Part shown: positions 16,123 through 25,522 of the stretch, one piece after another | How the letters are laid out: each line of letters starts with the position of its first letter | How positions within the stretch are numbered: position 1 is the first letter of the stretch | NCBI GenBank assembly: GCA_010365115.1 | Contig: JAAFGX010000043.1 | Coordinates: 15,693-49,778 of the forward strand | Direction: 5' to 3' | Length of the DNA stretch: 34,086 bases | DNA from: Paludibacter sp. | GTDB taxonomy: Bacteria > Bacteroidota > Bacteroidia > Bacteroidales > Paludibacteraceae | Notes under the pieces: model-generated | Seen by the model: only the letters and a program-made list of their open reading frames with translations | Told to the model about the DNA's origin: nothing | The model's database searches: none | Translations under genes and position numbers: made by a program

Positions 16123-17145
16123 ATGACAACAGCAGTGGTCATTCTGAATTGGAATGGAGCTAGTTTTTTACAACAATTTTTGCCTGTTTTGCTTGAACAT
16201 ACAGCAATAGAGGGTGTAGAAATTGTTGTGGCTGACAATGGTTCCACTGACAATTCGATGGAAATTCTAATCAAAAACTTTCCAACGGTCAAAACCATTT
16301 TGTTAGATAAAAATTATGGATTTGCAGGGGGGTACAATAAGGCACTGGAGCAAATTGAAGCAGATTATTTTGTCTTGCTGAATTCGGATGTGGAAGTTAC
16401 AGCCCAATGGTTGGAACCTCTTATCGGTTTCATGGAGGAAAATAAAGAAGTTGCAGCTTGTCAGCCAAAGATTCTTTCGTTTTTTCAACGTACACATTTT
16501 GAACATGCCGGAGCAGCGGGCGGATATATCGATCGTTTTGGATTTCCATTTTGCCGGGGACGTATATTTGGTGAGACTGAAGAAGATAAAGGACAATATG
16601 ACGATGTGGCTGAACTATTTTGGGCAAGCGGTGCATGCATGATGGTGCGTTCCAATTTATTCCGAAAAGTCGGCGGACTCGACGAAGCTTTCTTTGCACA
16701 CATGGAAGAAATTGATTTGTGCTGGCGTTTTAATAGCCGGGGTTACAAGGTAATGTGCATTCCGCAAAGCAAGGTGTATCATATGGGTGGCGGAACTCTG
16801 AATACTGAAAGTCCACATAAAACCTATTTGAATTTCCGAAATAATTTATTGATGTTGTATAAAAATCTTCCGAATAGCTTATTGAAACCCGTTATGACTT
16901 CACGTTTAATGTTTGATTATCTGGCAGCCTTTCAATTATTTATATCCGGAAAACCAAAGAATGCTTTAAGCGTGATGAAAGCGAGAACTGATTTCAATAA
17001 AATGTTGCCTGATTTTGAAGAAAAGCGCAAAGAGAATTTACTTTACACTACTAAAGTTGATCAATCCAATGTTTACCAAGAAAGCATTGTGTATGAATAT
17101 TATTTCAAAGGAAAAAAAACGTTTAATTCACTTCATTTAAAGTAA
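16123..17145 (+). CDS. GT2-family glycosyltransferase
   Basis: 340 aa. GT-A fold with VVILNWNG at 5-12, nucleotide-binding DNGSTD at 38-43, GFAGGYNKA at 66-74 and the metal-binding N87-S88-D89-V90-E91. Later motifs WASGACMMVR and HMEEIDLCWR are typical of rhamnosyltransferase-like (RfbF/WbbL) GT2 enzymes, where the acidic residues contain the catalytic base. It would add a sugar to a lipid-linked or LPS glycan. A weakly hydrophobic, basic C-terminal section may contact the membrane. The stop codon lies within the left arm of a bidirectional terminator. Confidence 0.92.
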   Translation: MTTAVVILNWNGASFLQQFLPVLLEHTAIEGVEIVVADNGSTDNSMEILIKNFPTVKTILLDKNYGFAGGYNKALEQIEADYFVLLNSDVEVTAQWLEPLIGFMEENKEVAACQPKILSFFQRTHFEHAGAAGGYIDRFGFPFCRGRIFGETEEDKGQYDDVAELFWASGACMMVRSNLFRKVGGLDEAFFAHMEEIDLCWRFNSRGYKVMCIPQSKVYHMGGGTLNTESPHKTYLNFRNNLLMLYKNLPNSLLKPVMTSRLMFDYLAAFQLFISGKPKNALSVMKARTDFNKMLPDFEEKRKENLLYTTKVDQSNVYQESIVYEYYFKGKKTFNSLHLK

Positions 17146-17189
17146 AAAAAAACGAACCATTTTCGGTTCGTTTTTTTTTTACTTTAAAT
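17135..17189. terminator. Bidirectional terminator between GT2 and nrdJ genes
   Basis: ATTTAAAGT, nine As and CGAACC on the left (17135-17158) mirror GGTTCG, ten Ts and ACTTTAAAT on the right (17165-17189). This is a near-perfect arm of about 24 bp with a 6-nt loop. It has a T-tract on each strand, so it can serve the two convergent genes. It overlaps the last codons of the glycosyltransferase. Confidence 0.92.
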
Positions 17190-17193
17190 CTAA

Positions 17194-19743
17194 TTATCCA
17201 CAACGAGAATATCCGCAGTTGCTACATTTCAAGCAACCTTCTTGATAAACCAATGCTTTTTGACCACATTCCGGACAAGGTTGTTCTTTGATTTGAGTTC
17301 CATCAGGAATGTATTTCTTCAAAGCACGTTCAACTCCCACTTTCCAAGTGTTAATGGATTCATTGTCGAGTTGAAGTCCCGAAACCAGTTTTATTACCTG
17401 ATCGATAGGCATTCCGTAACGTAATACCCCCGAAATTAATTTGGCATAGTTCCAGAATTCTTTATCGAACTTATGCGACAAACCTTCAACAGTTGTTTTG
17501 TAACCACGTTTATTAACAAATTGAAAATCATACCGTTTGCCATGTTCATCTACTGTTTTTATGATTCTTCCTTCATTTACAGTTTTTGGAAGTAAAATTC
17601 CTTCTTCGTCATCTGCCAATCCGGTAAAGATTTCGTAAGGGCGACCATTGTACAAACCTACAAATGCAATCCATTTATCTTTTGCATTCTGAAATCGAAC
17701 CACATCACATTCCAGTTCTTTTGGACGGGTTACATGATTTTCATCGTAACAAAAGCAGTTTTCCTTTTTATCATCTTTTTTGTCGTCTTTTTTATCTTCA
17801 ACGGCAATTAACACACCGGCACGTGAACCATCGCGATAAACAGTAACGCCCTTACAACCACAACGCCAAGCTTCTTCGTATAAATGACCAACCAGTTCTT
17901 CGGTTGCATCCGATGGTAAATTAATAGTTACGCTAATGGAGTGATCTACCCATTTTTGAATTCTACCCTGCATTTGCACCTTTTTAAGCCAGTCAACATC
18001 ATTAGCTGTAGCTTTGTAATAAGGTGATTTCGCAACCATCTCTTCCACTTCTTCTTTAGTGTAATGCTTTGCTGCTGGATAATTGTTTGCTTCCATCCAG
18101 ATTACAAATTTGTGGTGGAAAACAATATATTCCTCCCACGAATCACCGTTTTCATCAATAAAGTCAATGCGAACGTTTTTGTCGTTTGGATTCACTTTGC
18201 GTCTACGAGTGTAAACCGGCATAAACACAGGCTCAACTCCCGAAGTGGTTTGAGTCATTATACTTGTTGTTCCCGTTGGTGCAATGGTTAAACATGCTAT
18301 GTTTCGACGACCGAATTTTACCATGTCTTTGTATAATTCAGGGTCAGCTTCGCGTAAACGTTGAATATATGGATTGTTTTCTTCACGTTTTGCATCGTAA
18401 ACCGTAAAAGCACCACGTTCTTTGGCCATAATTACGGATGAGCGGTAGGCTGCAATTGCAAGTGCTTTGTGAACTTTTTCAGAAAAATCGGTCGCATCAT
18501 CGGTTCCATAACGGAATCCCATGGCAGCTAACATATCTCCTTCGGCAGTGGTTCCAACGCCTGTTCTGCGACCTTGTGATGTTTTAATTTTTATTTTTTC
18601 CCAAAGTTGGAATTCTGTGCTTTTAATAACATCATCCTCAGGGTCGGTTTGAATTTTCTCAATAATCTTATCAATCTTCTCCATTTCAAGATCAATAATG
18701 TCATCCATAATACGCTGGGCTATACCAACATGTTTGTGGAATAATTCAAAATCGAATGTAGCTTCCGGCGTAAACGGATTATTGATATATGAATATAAAT
18801 TTATGGCTAATAATCTACAGCTATCGTATGGACAAAGTGGAATTTCACCGCATGGATTTGTAGAAACGGTTTTATAACCAAGGTCGGCGTAACAGTCAGG
18901 AACAGATTCGCGAATAATGGTATCCCAAAAAAGAATTCCAGGTTCAGCTGATTTCCATGCATTGTGTACAATTTTTTTCCAAATAGAATTAGCATCTACC
19001 TCTTGAGTATACCAAGGTGCTTTTGATTGGACGGGATATTGTTGAGTAAAGGATTGTTTGTTGATGGCTGCTTCCATAAAATCATCGTGAAGTCTGACAG
19101 AAATATTAGCTCCTGTTACTTTTCCCGATTCCATTTTTGCATCAATAAACGATTCTGAATCAGGATGCTTGATGGATACGCTCAACATCAATGCACCACG
19201 ACGACCATCCTGAGCTACTTCGCGCGTTGAATTCGAATAACGTTCCATAAATGGAACAATTCCTGTTGAGGTTAATGCTGAGTTTTTTACAGGCGAGCCT
19301 TTAGGGCGGATATGTGATAAATCGTGACCAACTCCACCACGGCGTTTCATTAATTGAACCTGTTCTTCATCCAGTTTAATGATTGCTCCGTACGAATCGG
19401 AATCAGTATCGAATCCAATAACAAAACAATTAGATAGGGATGCAACCTGAAAATCGTTACCAATACCTGTCATTGGACTTCCCTGTGGAACAATATACTT
19501 GAAGTGTTGAAACAATCCGAAAAGTTCATCCTCAGTTAACGGATTCGGATATTTGTTTTCTATTCTGGCAATTTCTTTAGCCAGACGACGATGCATATCA
19601 TCCGGAGTTAATTCATATGTATTACCATATGAGTCTTTAAGAGCATACTTGGTTGCCCAAACTTTTGTAGCTAAGTCGTCACCTTTAAAATACTCAAAAG
19701 ATGCAAGACGAATCTCTTCAGGAGTAAATGTTTTTATTTCCAC
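17194..19743 (-). CDS. nrdJ: Adenosylcobalamin-dependent (class II) ribonucleotide reductase
   Basis: 849 aa. It reduces ribonucleotides to deoxyribonucleotides using a B12-generated thiyl radical and works with or without oxygen. Catalytic residues of the ten-stranded barrel are visible: N296, C298 and E300 in NPCGEIPL, with the redox partner C106 (SNCFV) and the APTGTTS motif. A K/D repeat linker (KKDDKKDDKK) leads to a TSCPD-type domain, and the C-terminus ends in a Cys-rich zinc-finger-like motif (CPECG...CLKCSNCGYSRCG) that probably also carries the re-reducing thiols. Length and order match the TIGR02504 type. No cobalamin riboswitch is evident upstream. It may follow recF in transcription but is 307 bp away. 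Confidence 0.96.
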   Translation of the reverse strand: MEIKTFTPEEIRLASFEYFKGDDLATKVWATKYALKDSYGNTYELTPDDMHRRLAKEIARIENKYPNPLTEDELFGLFQHFKYIVPQGSPMTGIGNDFQVASLSNCFVIGFDTDSDSYGAIIKLDEEQVQLMKRRGGVGHDLSHIRPKGSPVKNSALTSTGIVPFMERYSNSTREVAQDGRRGALMLSVSIKHPDSESFIDAKMESGKVTGANISVRLHDDFMEAAINKQSFTQQYPVQSKAPWYTQEVDANSIWKKIVHNAWKSAEPGILFWDTIIRESVPDCYADLGYKTVSTNPCGEIPLCPYDSCRLLAINLYSYINNPFTPEATFDFELFHKHVGIAQRIMDDIIDLEMEKIDKIIEKIQTDPEDDVIKSTEFQLWEKIKIKTSQGRRTGVGTTAEGDMLAAMGFRYGTDDATDFSEKVHKALAIAAYRSSVIMAKERGAFTVYDAKREENNPYIQRLREADPELYKDMVKFGRRNIACLTIAPTGTTSIMTQTTSGVEPVFMPVYTRRRKVNPNDKNVRIDFIDENGDSWEEYIVFHHKFVIWMEANNYPAAKHYTKEEVEEMVAKSPYYKATANDVDWLKKVQMQGRIQKWVDHSISVTINLPSDATEELVGHLYEEAWRCGCKGVTVYRDGSRAGVLIAVEDKKDDKKDDKKENCFCYDENHVTRPKELECDVVRFQNAKDKWIAFVGLYNGRPYEIFTGLADDEEGILLPKTVNEGRIIKTVDEHGKRYDFQFVNKRGYKTTVEGLSHKFDKEFWNYAKLISGVLRYGMPIDQVIKLVSGLQLDNESINTWKVGVERALKKYIPDGTQIKEQPCPECGQKALVYQEGCLKCSNCGYSRCG

Positions 19744-20050
19744 GATAAAAATTTTCTAATTGGATTAGTATAAGTGTTTTGAGATTTGATTTGTTGCGTT
19801 GAAATCGAACTACAATGTTAGATAATAATTATGAATTATCCAAAATAAAATATTAGTTTTTAGACAAGAATTTAAAATGTTTTCCAGAATATTTTTTATA
19901 ATACTGAAATACAATTGTTTATAAAAATGAAATAATGAAAATATTTTCCAAAATAAAATTCAGTCTAAATAGCAGATTGAATTAAAAAAAAATAATGAAG
20001 TAGTTTGAAAACAACTGTAAGACTATTGTAATTTATTAAATGGAAAGTAA
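19744..20050. other. AT-rich gap between recF and nrdJ
   Basis: 307 bp without a gene. The only promoter-like element for nrdJ is TAACATTG on the - strand (19820-19813), one mismatch from TAnnTTTG, which would give a leader of about 60 nt. I looked for a conserved B12 box (GCCACTG on the - strand) and saw none. Two CCAAAATAAAAT words (near 19839 and 19937) repeat. Confidence 0.45.
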
Positions 20051-21142
20051 CTACATGGAAATTTCACCATTATTCACCGTGAAAATGCTGGATTCTTGTC
20101 CAAGTTGCTGTAGAATTAAATCTAAATGTTCACGGTTGGTGTCGGTAATAAATATTTGACCGAAAGTTTCACCCGAAACGAGTTCAACAATTTTTTTCAC
20201 TCTATCTGAATCTAATTTATCAAAGATATCATCGAGTAAAAGGAGGGGAGATAAATTATGTGTGCGTTTTAAAAAATCAAATTGAGCTAACTTAAGCGAA
20301 ATTAAATACGTTTTGTTTTGTCCCTGCGAACCAACCCGCTTAATAGGATAACCATCGAGCATCATTTCCAGCTCATCTTTATGAATTCCCTGTGTAGAAT
20401 AACCCAACATGCGGTCGCGGTTGCGAGTCGATGCCATTCTGGCTTTTATGTCGTGTTCCTGATGTTGCGATTGGTAATTTAATGTAATTTTCTCGTTTCC
20501 ATTGGAAATGTAAGCGTAGAAATGTTGAAAAACCGGTACAAATTCATCAATAAATTGTTTGCGTTGTTCAAAGATATAAGATCCATACATCGCCATCTGA
20601 TCTTCCCAAATCTCAAATAACGATTCCTCTACTTGCGTTTCAATTTTCAATAATGCATTTCGTTGCTTTAATGCATTATTGTATTGCAAAAGTTGGTTTA
20701 GATAGTTTTTATTGAATTGGGAAATAACACCGTCGATAAATTTTCTTCGTTCGTCGCTGCCTTCAGAGATTAGAACAGAATCATCGGGCGAAACCAATAC
20801 CAAAGGTAATAGACCGATATGATCCGAGAGTCGCTCGTATTCCTTTTTATTCCTTTTAAATTGCTTTTTCAGGCGGGGTTTCATACCACAATAAATTTCT
20901 TCAATTGCTTCGCCTATCTTGTATTTACCTTGAATAAGAGCAAATTCGGCATTGTGAAGTATATTCTGCGAATCGATGGAATTGGAATGACTTTTACAAA
21001 AAGATAGAAAATAAATGGCATCTAACACATTCGTTTTTCCCATACCATTGTTGCCAATAAAACAATTGATTTTGGGTGAAAAGACCAGTTCTGCTTCACG
21101 TATATTTTTGTAATTAAGTATAGATAGGGAGTTTAAACGCAT
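20051..21142 (-). CDS. recF: DNA replication and repair protein RecF
   Basis: 363 aa, normal length. ABC/SMC-type ATPase that loads RecA at gaps with RecO and RecR. The Walker A motif is G30-NNGMGK-T37, the signature-like loop is GSQGQNKT, and Walker B with the D-loop is LLLLDDIFDKLD. The N-terminal LSILNYKNIREAEL is typical. Upstream is a promoter with a perfect -7 box. Convergent and downstream context (nrdJ) is not the usual recF neighbourhood; dnaN/gyrB are not visible. Confidence 0.96.
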   Translation of the reverse strand: MRLNSLSILNYKNIREAELVFSPKINCFIGNNGMGKTNVLDAIYFLSFCKSHSNSIDSQNILHNAEFALIQGKYKIGEAIEEIYCGMKPRLKKQFKRNKKEYERLSDHIGLLPLVLVSPDDSVLISEGSDERRKFIDGVISQFNKNYLNQLLQYNNALKQRNALLKIETQVEESLFEIWEDQMAMYGSYIFEQRKQFIDEFVPVFQHFYAYISNGNEKITLNYQSQHQEHDIKARMASTRNRDRMLGYSTQGIHKDELEMMLDGYPIKRVGSQGQNKTYLISLKLAQFDFLKRTHNLSPLLLLDDIFDKLDSDRVKKIVELVSGETFGQIFITDTNREHLDLILQQLGQESSIFTVNNGEISM

Positions 21143-21166
21143 GGAATCGACGATTTTATTCTATTG

Positions 21167-21196
21167 CAAAAGTACATATTATTTGTCCAATTTCAA
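21167..21196 (-). promoter_or_regulatory. recF promoter
   Basis: TACTTTTG (- strand, 21174-21167) matches the -7 consensus, with TTG at 21196-21194 as -33, 19 nt away. Predicted transcription start is about 20 nt before the recF ATG. Confidence 0.65.
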
Positions 21197-21282
21197 TTCA
21201 ATTACATAGAACAAAGTTTTCAACAATCCTATTTTAAAACAAAAATTATATCCTTAATCCCTAATAGCTATTGTAATAATAG

Positions 21283-21290
21283 TAACTTTG
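21283..21290 (+). promoter_or_regulatory. -7 box ahead of the YeiH-type gene
   Basis: TAACTTTG, an exact TAnnTTTG match, lies 14 nt before the ATG at 21305. It leaves a very short leader and rules out the frame's upstream start at 21164. No clear -33 element is seen. Confidence 0.6.
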
Positions 21291-21304
21291 CGCTTATTAA
21301 AAAA

Positions 21305-22243
21305 ATGAATAAAATGACTCTCTACAAATTAAAACCTATTTTATACATTTTATTGTCATTGGTATGCTTGCTATCAATAATTTCACCACCCGTTGCATTA
21401 TTACTTGGTTTAATCTATGCATTAACAATAGGAAATCCATTTCCAAACTTTAATAAAAAAGTATCAAAATACCTTTTGCAATTCTCCGTTGTAGGACTTG
21501 GATTTGGAATGAATTTACTAGATTCGGTTAAATCAGGTTCGGATGGCATGTTATTTACCTTGTTTTCAGTAGTGAGTGTTATGTTTCTCGGCATAATGAT
21601 TGGAAAATGGTTTAAGGTTTCTCAGATTTCATCTTATTTGATTGCTTCCGGAACTGCAATTTGCGGAGGTAGTGCTATAGCGGCTGTAAGTCCAATTGCA
21701 AAAGCTACCGACAGTGAAATGTCAATTTCATTAGCAACTATTTTTATATTGAATGCGTTGGCTTTATTTTTATTTCCGGTTTTGGGGCACTGGTTGGATA
21801 TGACTCAACAGCAATTTGGTTTGTGGGCTGCCATTGCCATTCACGACACTAGCTCTGTAGTGGGAGCCGGAGCAGTTTATGGCGAGGAAGCTTTGAAAAT
21901 TGCTACTACTGTAAAACTCACACGTGCCTTATGGATAATACCTTTGTCGATTTTCACCTCGTTTTATTTTAAATCAAAAAGCGATAAAGTATTCATTCCC
22001 TGGTTTATTCTATTTTTTATTATCGCCATGGTACTAAATACATATTTATCAATACCTGAAATAGTCACCCAAAATATTGTTTCGTTGGCAAAACAAGGTT
22101 TAAAACTTACACTTTTTTTTATTGGTGCAGGATTATCACGGCACGTTATCAAATCGGTTGGAGTGAAACCAATGATATTAGGTGTTTTGCTGTGGTTTTT
22201 TATTGCAATAATAAGTCTTATATTCATTTTTATTTTTTATTAA
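21305..22243 (+). CDS. YeiH-family (UPF0324) membrane transporter
   Basis: 312 aa from ATG at 21305; a second ATG at 21314 is also possible. About ten hydrophobic helices. Family landmarks include GTAICGGSAIAA, the D-x-E-MSISLATIF segment and AIHDTSSVVGAGAVYG. Members are called putative sulfate exporters (PF03601), but the substrate is poorly established and cannot be told here. The frame continues upstream to 21164, but that part spans the promoter and has no membrane character. The stop is 1 bp from the start of the M15 peptidase gene, so translation is probably coupled. Confidence 0.9.
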   Translation: MNKMTLYKLKPILYILLSLVCLLSIISPPVALLLGLIYALTIGNPFPNFNKKVSKYLLQFSVVGLGFGMNLLDSVKSGSDGMLFTLFSVVSVMFLGIMIGKWFKVSQISSYLIASGTAICGGSAIAAVSPIAKATDSEMSISLATIFILNALALFLFPVLGHWLDMTQQQFGLWAAIAIHDTSSVVGAGAVYGEEALKIATTVKLTRALWIIPLSIFTSFYFKSKSDKVFIPWFILFFIIAMVLNTYLSIPEIVTQNIVSLAKQGLKLTLFFIGAGLSRHVIKSVGVKPMILGVLLWFFIAIISLIFIFIFY

Positions 22244-22244
22244 T

Positions 22245-22922
22245 ATGCGTTTTTTTGTTATTTTATTTGACATATTATTGTTGATAATATTCACTTCCTG
22301 TTGGAATCAAAATGAAACAGGTAATTCAGAAATTGTTGTATTAGACGAAAATGATACTAATTGTAAAGTAGTAGAAGTGAATGATACTACAATTCAAGAT
22401 TGTAATTACACTTTCGAAGAGGCAATAAAGGGAACAAATGCACCAATTGAAATAATAAATCAACTACAATTGGTCAATGTCCATTATTATTCAACAGATG
22501 GGAAAATACATGTGGGTCAGGTGCTTACAAATAAGAAAATCGCAAATGAAATAATTGAACTATTTACTTTTATGTTTCAAGAACAATTTCCGGTAGCAAA
22601 AGCCAACCCAATAGTAAAATACAATTGGAATGACAACTTATCGATGAAGGATAACAATACATATAGTTTTTGTTATCGGAATATCAGTTATTCAAAACAC
22701 GCCCAAGGGATGGCAATTGATATAAATCCGTTTTTCAATCCAATGCGTTCGAAAATTGATTCGTTACCTCGTCCAAACAAACCAATTGGTGCAAAATTCG
22801 ACCCTTCTGTTCCTGGAACTCTTTATTCGACTCATCCGGTAGTGATAAAACTTAAAAATATGGGTTTCAAATGGGGTCATTACTACAAAAGGAACTACGA
22901 TGATCATCATTTTGAAAAATGA
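22245..22922 (+). CDS. M15-family metallopeptidase lipoprotein
   Basis: 225 aa. A lipoprotein signal peptide ends in FTSC with C19 lipidated. A spacer to about 60 leads to an M15 peptidase domain with zinc ligands H152 and D159 in SKHAQGMAIDINP (S-x-H-x2-G-x-A-x-D motif) and a C-terminal HHFE with H222 as third ligand and an acidic residue nearby. This pattern is closest to the M15C type, cutting peptidoglycan stem peptides (L-Ala-D-Glu or D-Ala-D-Ala). It would act in the periplasm, anchored to a membrane. It is co-transcribed with the YeiH-type transporter; the functional link is unclear. Confidence 0.85.
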   Translation: MRFFVILFDILLLIIFTSCWNQNETGNSEIVVLDENDTNCKVVEVNDTTIQDCNYTFEEAIKGTNAPIEIINQLQLVNVHYYSTDGKIHVGQVLTNKKIANEIIELFTFMFQEQFPVAKANPIVKYNWNDNLSMKDNNTYSFCYRNISYSKHAQGMAIDINPFFNPMRSKIDSLPRPNKPIGAKFDPSVPGTLYSTHPVVIKLKNMGFKWGHYYKRNYDDHHFEK

Positions 22923-22973
22923 TATTTACTAAAATATTATACTATATTAATTCTAAATTGATTATTTTATTTG

Positions 22974-22981
22974 TATTTTTG
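22974..22981 (+). promoter_or_regulatory. -7 box of malic enzyme promoter
   Basis: TATTTTTG, an exact TAnnTTTG match, lies 58 nt before the malic enzyme ATG. A -33 element at normal spacing is not clear. Confidence 0.55.
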
Positions 22982-23039
22982 CAACACATTAAAAGTAAAT
23001 ACACAAAATAACATACAATTTACATTATTTGATTAAGTT

Positions 23040-25340
23040 ATGGCAAAATTAACAAAAGAAGATGCGCTTCTTTACCACTCACAAGGAAAACCCGGAAAAA
23101 TTGAGGTTGTTCCAACAAAACCCTATAGTTCACAACGCGATTTATCACTTGCCTATTCACCTGGTGTTGCCGAACCTTGTTTAGAAATTGAAAAAGATCC
23201 AAATACAGCTTACGAATACACAGCCAAAGGAAATCTGGTTGCTGTAATATCCAATGGAACTGCCGTTCTTGGTTTAGGCGATATTGGCGCTCTGGCCGGA
23301 AAACCGGTTATGGAAGGTAAAGGATTGCTTTTCAAAATATTTGCTGGAATTGATGTTTTTGATATTGAAGTAAACGAAAAAGATCCTGAAAAATTCATAC
23401 AAGTTGTAAAAGCAATTGCTCCTACTTTTGGAGGAATAAATCTGGAAGATATTAAAGCGCCTGAGTGCTTCGAAATAGAAGAGCGACTCAAAGCAGAACT
23501 GGATATTCCGCTTATGCACGATGATCAGCACGGTACGGCTATTATTTCATCTGCCGGTTTGATAAACGCATTGGAAATTGTCGGTAAAAAAATTGAAGAT
23601 GTAAAAATCGTTGTCAATGGGGCAGGAGCTGCTGCCAATTCATGTACGCAACTGTATATGTTATTAGGCGCAAAATTGAAAAATATTGTAATGGTTGATT
23701 CCAAAGGCGTTATAAACAAACAACGCACCGATTTGAACTCCCGCAAAAAACCATTTGCAACTGATAGAACGATTTCTACTTTAGCTGAAGCAGTTAAGGA
23801 TGCGGATGTATTTTTAGGATTATCTATAGCCGGTGTGCTGAGCAAAGAAATGGTTCAAACCATGAATAAGAACCCAATTGTTTTTGCATTAGCAAATCCA
23901 AATCCGGAAATTTCTTACGAAGATGCTTTGTCGGCACGCAAGGATATTATTTTTGCAACGGGACGTTCAGATCATCCGAATCAAATTAATAATGTATTGG
24001 GTTTCCCATACATTTTCCGGGGCGCATTGGATGTTCGTGCCAAATGTATTAATGAAGAAATGAAATTAGCTGCAGTAAGAGCCATTGCTGAATTGACTAA
24101 ACAACCGGTTCCGGATGTGGTAAATGCTGCTTATGACCTTAAACGATTGAGTTTTGGACGCGTTTATATTATTCCTAAACCATTGGATCCGCGTTTGTTG
24201 ACAATTGTTGCTCCTGCAGTGGCTAAAGCCGCAATGGATTCTGGTGTTTCCCGTATTGAAATTAAGGATTGGAACGCATATAATATTAAATTGCGCGAAA
24301 TAATGGGCAATGACAATAAGATGTTGCGTCATTTTTACGAAACGGCACGTCAGAATCCAAAACGAGTAGTTTTCTCAGAATCGAATCATATAAACATGCT
24401 TAAAGCTGCAGAATCAGCTTTGGCAGAAGGAATTTGCTTCCCGATATTATTAGGAAATGAAGAAAAAATTGCGAGTTTAGCAGTTGAAAATCATATCGAT
24501 TTAACTGGAATTGAGATTATTAATCTACGTCATGATCGTGAAGAAAAACGCAGGGAAGGTTATGCTTTGAAACTTTCGGAAAAAAGAAGTCGCGAAGGTA
24601 TGACTTATGATGAGGCATACGAAAAAATGTACGAACGGAATTATTTCGGAATGATGATGGTTGAAACAGGGGATGCTGATGCCCTTATAACTGGTGTTTA
24701 CACTAAATATGCCGATTCGGTTCAAGCTGCAAAGGATGTGATTGGAGTTCGTGAAGGGCTGAAACATATTGCAGCCATGCATATTATGAATACCAAAAAA
24801 GGTACATTCTTTCTTGCAGATACACTCTTTAATCGTCATCCAACCACCGAAGCGCTGATTGACATCGCCAAGTTGACACACGATACTGTGAAGTTTTTCG
24901 CTCATGAACCCGTGATGGCCATGTTATCGTATTCTAATTTTGGATCGGACAAACAAGGAAGTCCAGCTAGCGTTCATCAAGTAGTAGAAACCCTTCATAC
25001 AAAATATCCTGATATGATTGTGGATGGTGAGATGCAGGTGACTTTTGCGTTGAACAAAGAACTACGCGATAAAAAATATCCATTTTCAAAGTTAAGCGGT
25101 CGTAACGTCAATACCTTGATTTTTCCAAACTTAAGTTCGGCAAATACAGCTTATAAAATGCTCATTGAGATGGGATTGGCAGAAACAATTGGACCGATTC
25201 AAATGGGATTGAACAAACCGGTTCATATTTTGGATGTGGAAAGTTCGGTTCGTGACATTGTAAATATGACGGCTATTGCTGTACTGGATGCAATTGTTGA
25301 AGAGAAGATTAAGAACGAAAATCTGAAGAGAATATCGTAA
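23040..25340 (+). CDS. maeB: NADP-dependent malic enzyme with phosphotransacetylase-like C-terminus
   Basis: 766 aa, the MaeB size. It decarboxylates malate to pyruvate with NADP reduction. The malic enzyme part (about 1-410) shows the catalytic Y39 ([11 protein letters not shown]) and K94 (MEGKGLLFK), metal ligands E136-D137 and D161/D162 (MHDDQHG), and the dinucleotide loop GAGAAA at 194-199. The C-terminal 330 residues resemble phosphate acetyltransferase ([19 protein letters not shown]); in MaeB this domain is regulatory and binds acetyl-CoA, not known to be active. It forms a single-gene unit with a promoter and a strong terminator. Confidence 0.96.
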   Translation: MAKLTKEDALLYHSQGKPGKIEVVPTKPYSSQRDLSLAYSPGVAEPCLEIEKDPNTAYEYTAKGNLVAVISNGTAVLGLGDIGALAGKPVMEGKGLLFKIFAGIDVFDIEVNEKDPEKFIQVVKAIAPTFGGINLEDIKAPECFEIEERLKAELDIPLMHDDQHGTAIISSAGLINALEIVGKKIEDVKIVVNGAGAAANSCTQLYMLLGAKLKNIVMVDSKGVINKQRTDLNSRKKPFATDRTISTLAEAVKDADVFLGLSIAGVLSKEMVQTMNKNPIVFALANPNPEISYEDALSARKDIIFATGRSDHPNQINNVLGFPYIFRGALDVRAKCINEEMKLAAVRAIAELTKQPVPDVVNAAYDLKRLSFGRVYIIPKPLDPRLLTIVAPAVAKAAMDSGVSRIEIKDWNAYNIKLREIMGNDNKMLRHFYETARQNPKRVVFSESNHINMLKAAESALAEGICFPILLGNEEKIASLAVENHIDLTGIEIINLRHDREEKRREGYALKLSEKRSREGMTYDEAYEKMYERNYFGMMMVETGDADALITGVYTKYADSVQAAKDVIGVREGLKHIAAMHIMNTKKGTFFLADTLFNRHPTTEALIDIAKLTHDTVKFFAHEPVMAMLSYSNFGSDKQGSPASVHQVVETLHTKYPDMIVDGEMQVTFALNKELRDKKYPFSKLSGRNVNTLIFPNLSSANTAYKMLIEMGLAETIGPIQMGLNKPVHILDVESSVRDIVNMTAIAVLDAIVEEKIKNENLKRIS

Positions 25341-25367
25341 ACTAAAAGTAAATTAAAATAAATTGAG

Positions 25368-25407
25368 AGGTCTTTTTTGTGGATAAAACACAAAAAAGAC
25401 CTTTTTT
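25368..25407 (+). terminator. Rho-independent terminator of malic enzyme gene
   Basis: AGGTCTTTTTTGTG (25368-25381) and CACAAAAAAGACCT (25389-25402) form a perfect 14-bp stem with a 7-nt loop, followed by a T-tract ending at 25407. Confidence 0.94.
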
Positions 25408-25522
25408 ATTTATATTTATAAAATAACAGAAACCTTTTTTATGTTTTAGTTGTTTTAAAAAAATAAATACTGTATTTCCATCTTATTGAATTATAAACCC
25501 TAAAATTTAAAAGTTTATCATC

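Noticed and set aside
19744-20050. Cobalamin riboswitch upstream of nrdJ
   Set aside because: No B12 box or GC-rich stems are visible; the stretch is uniformly AT-rich.
21164-21304. N-terminal extension of the YeiH-type protein
   Set aside because: It crosses the predicted promoter and has no membrane or family character; ATG at 21305 is preferred.
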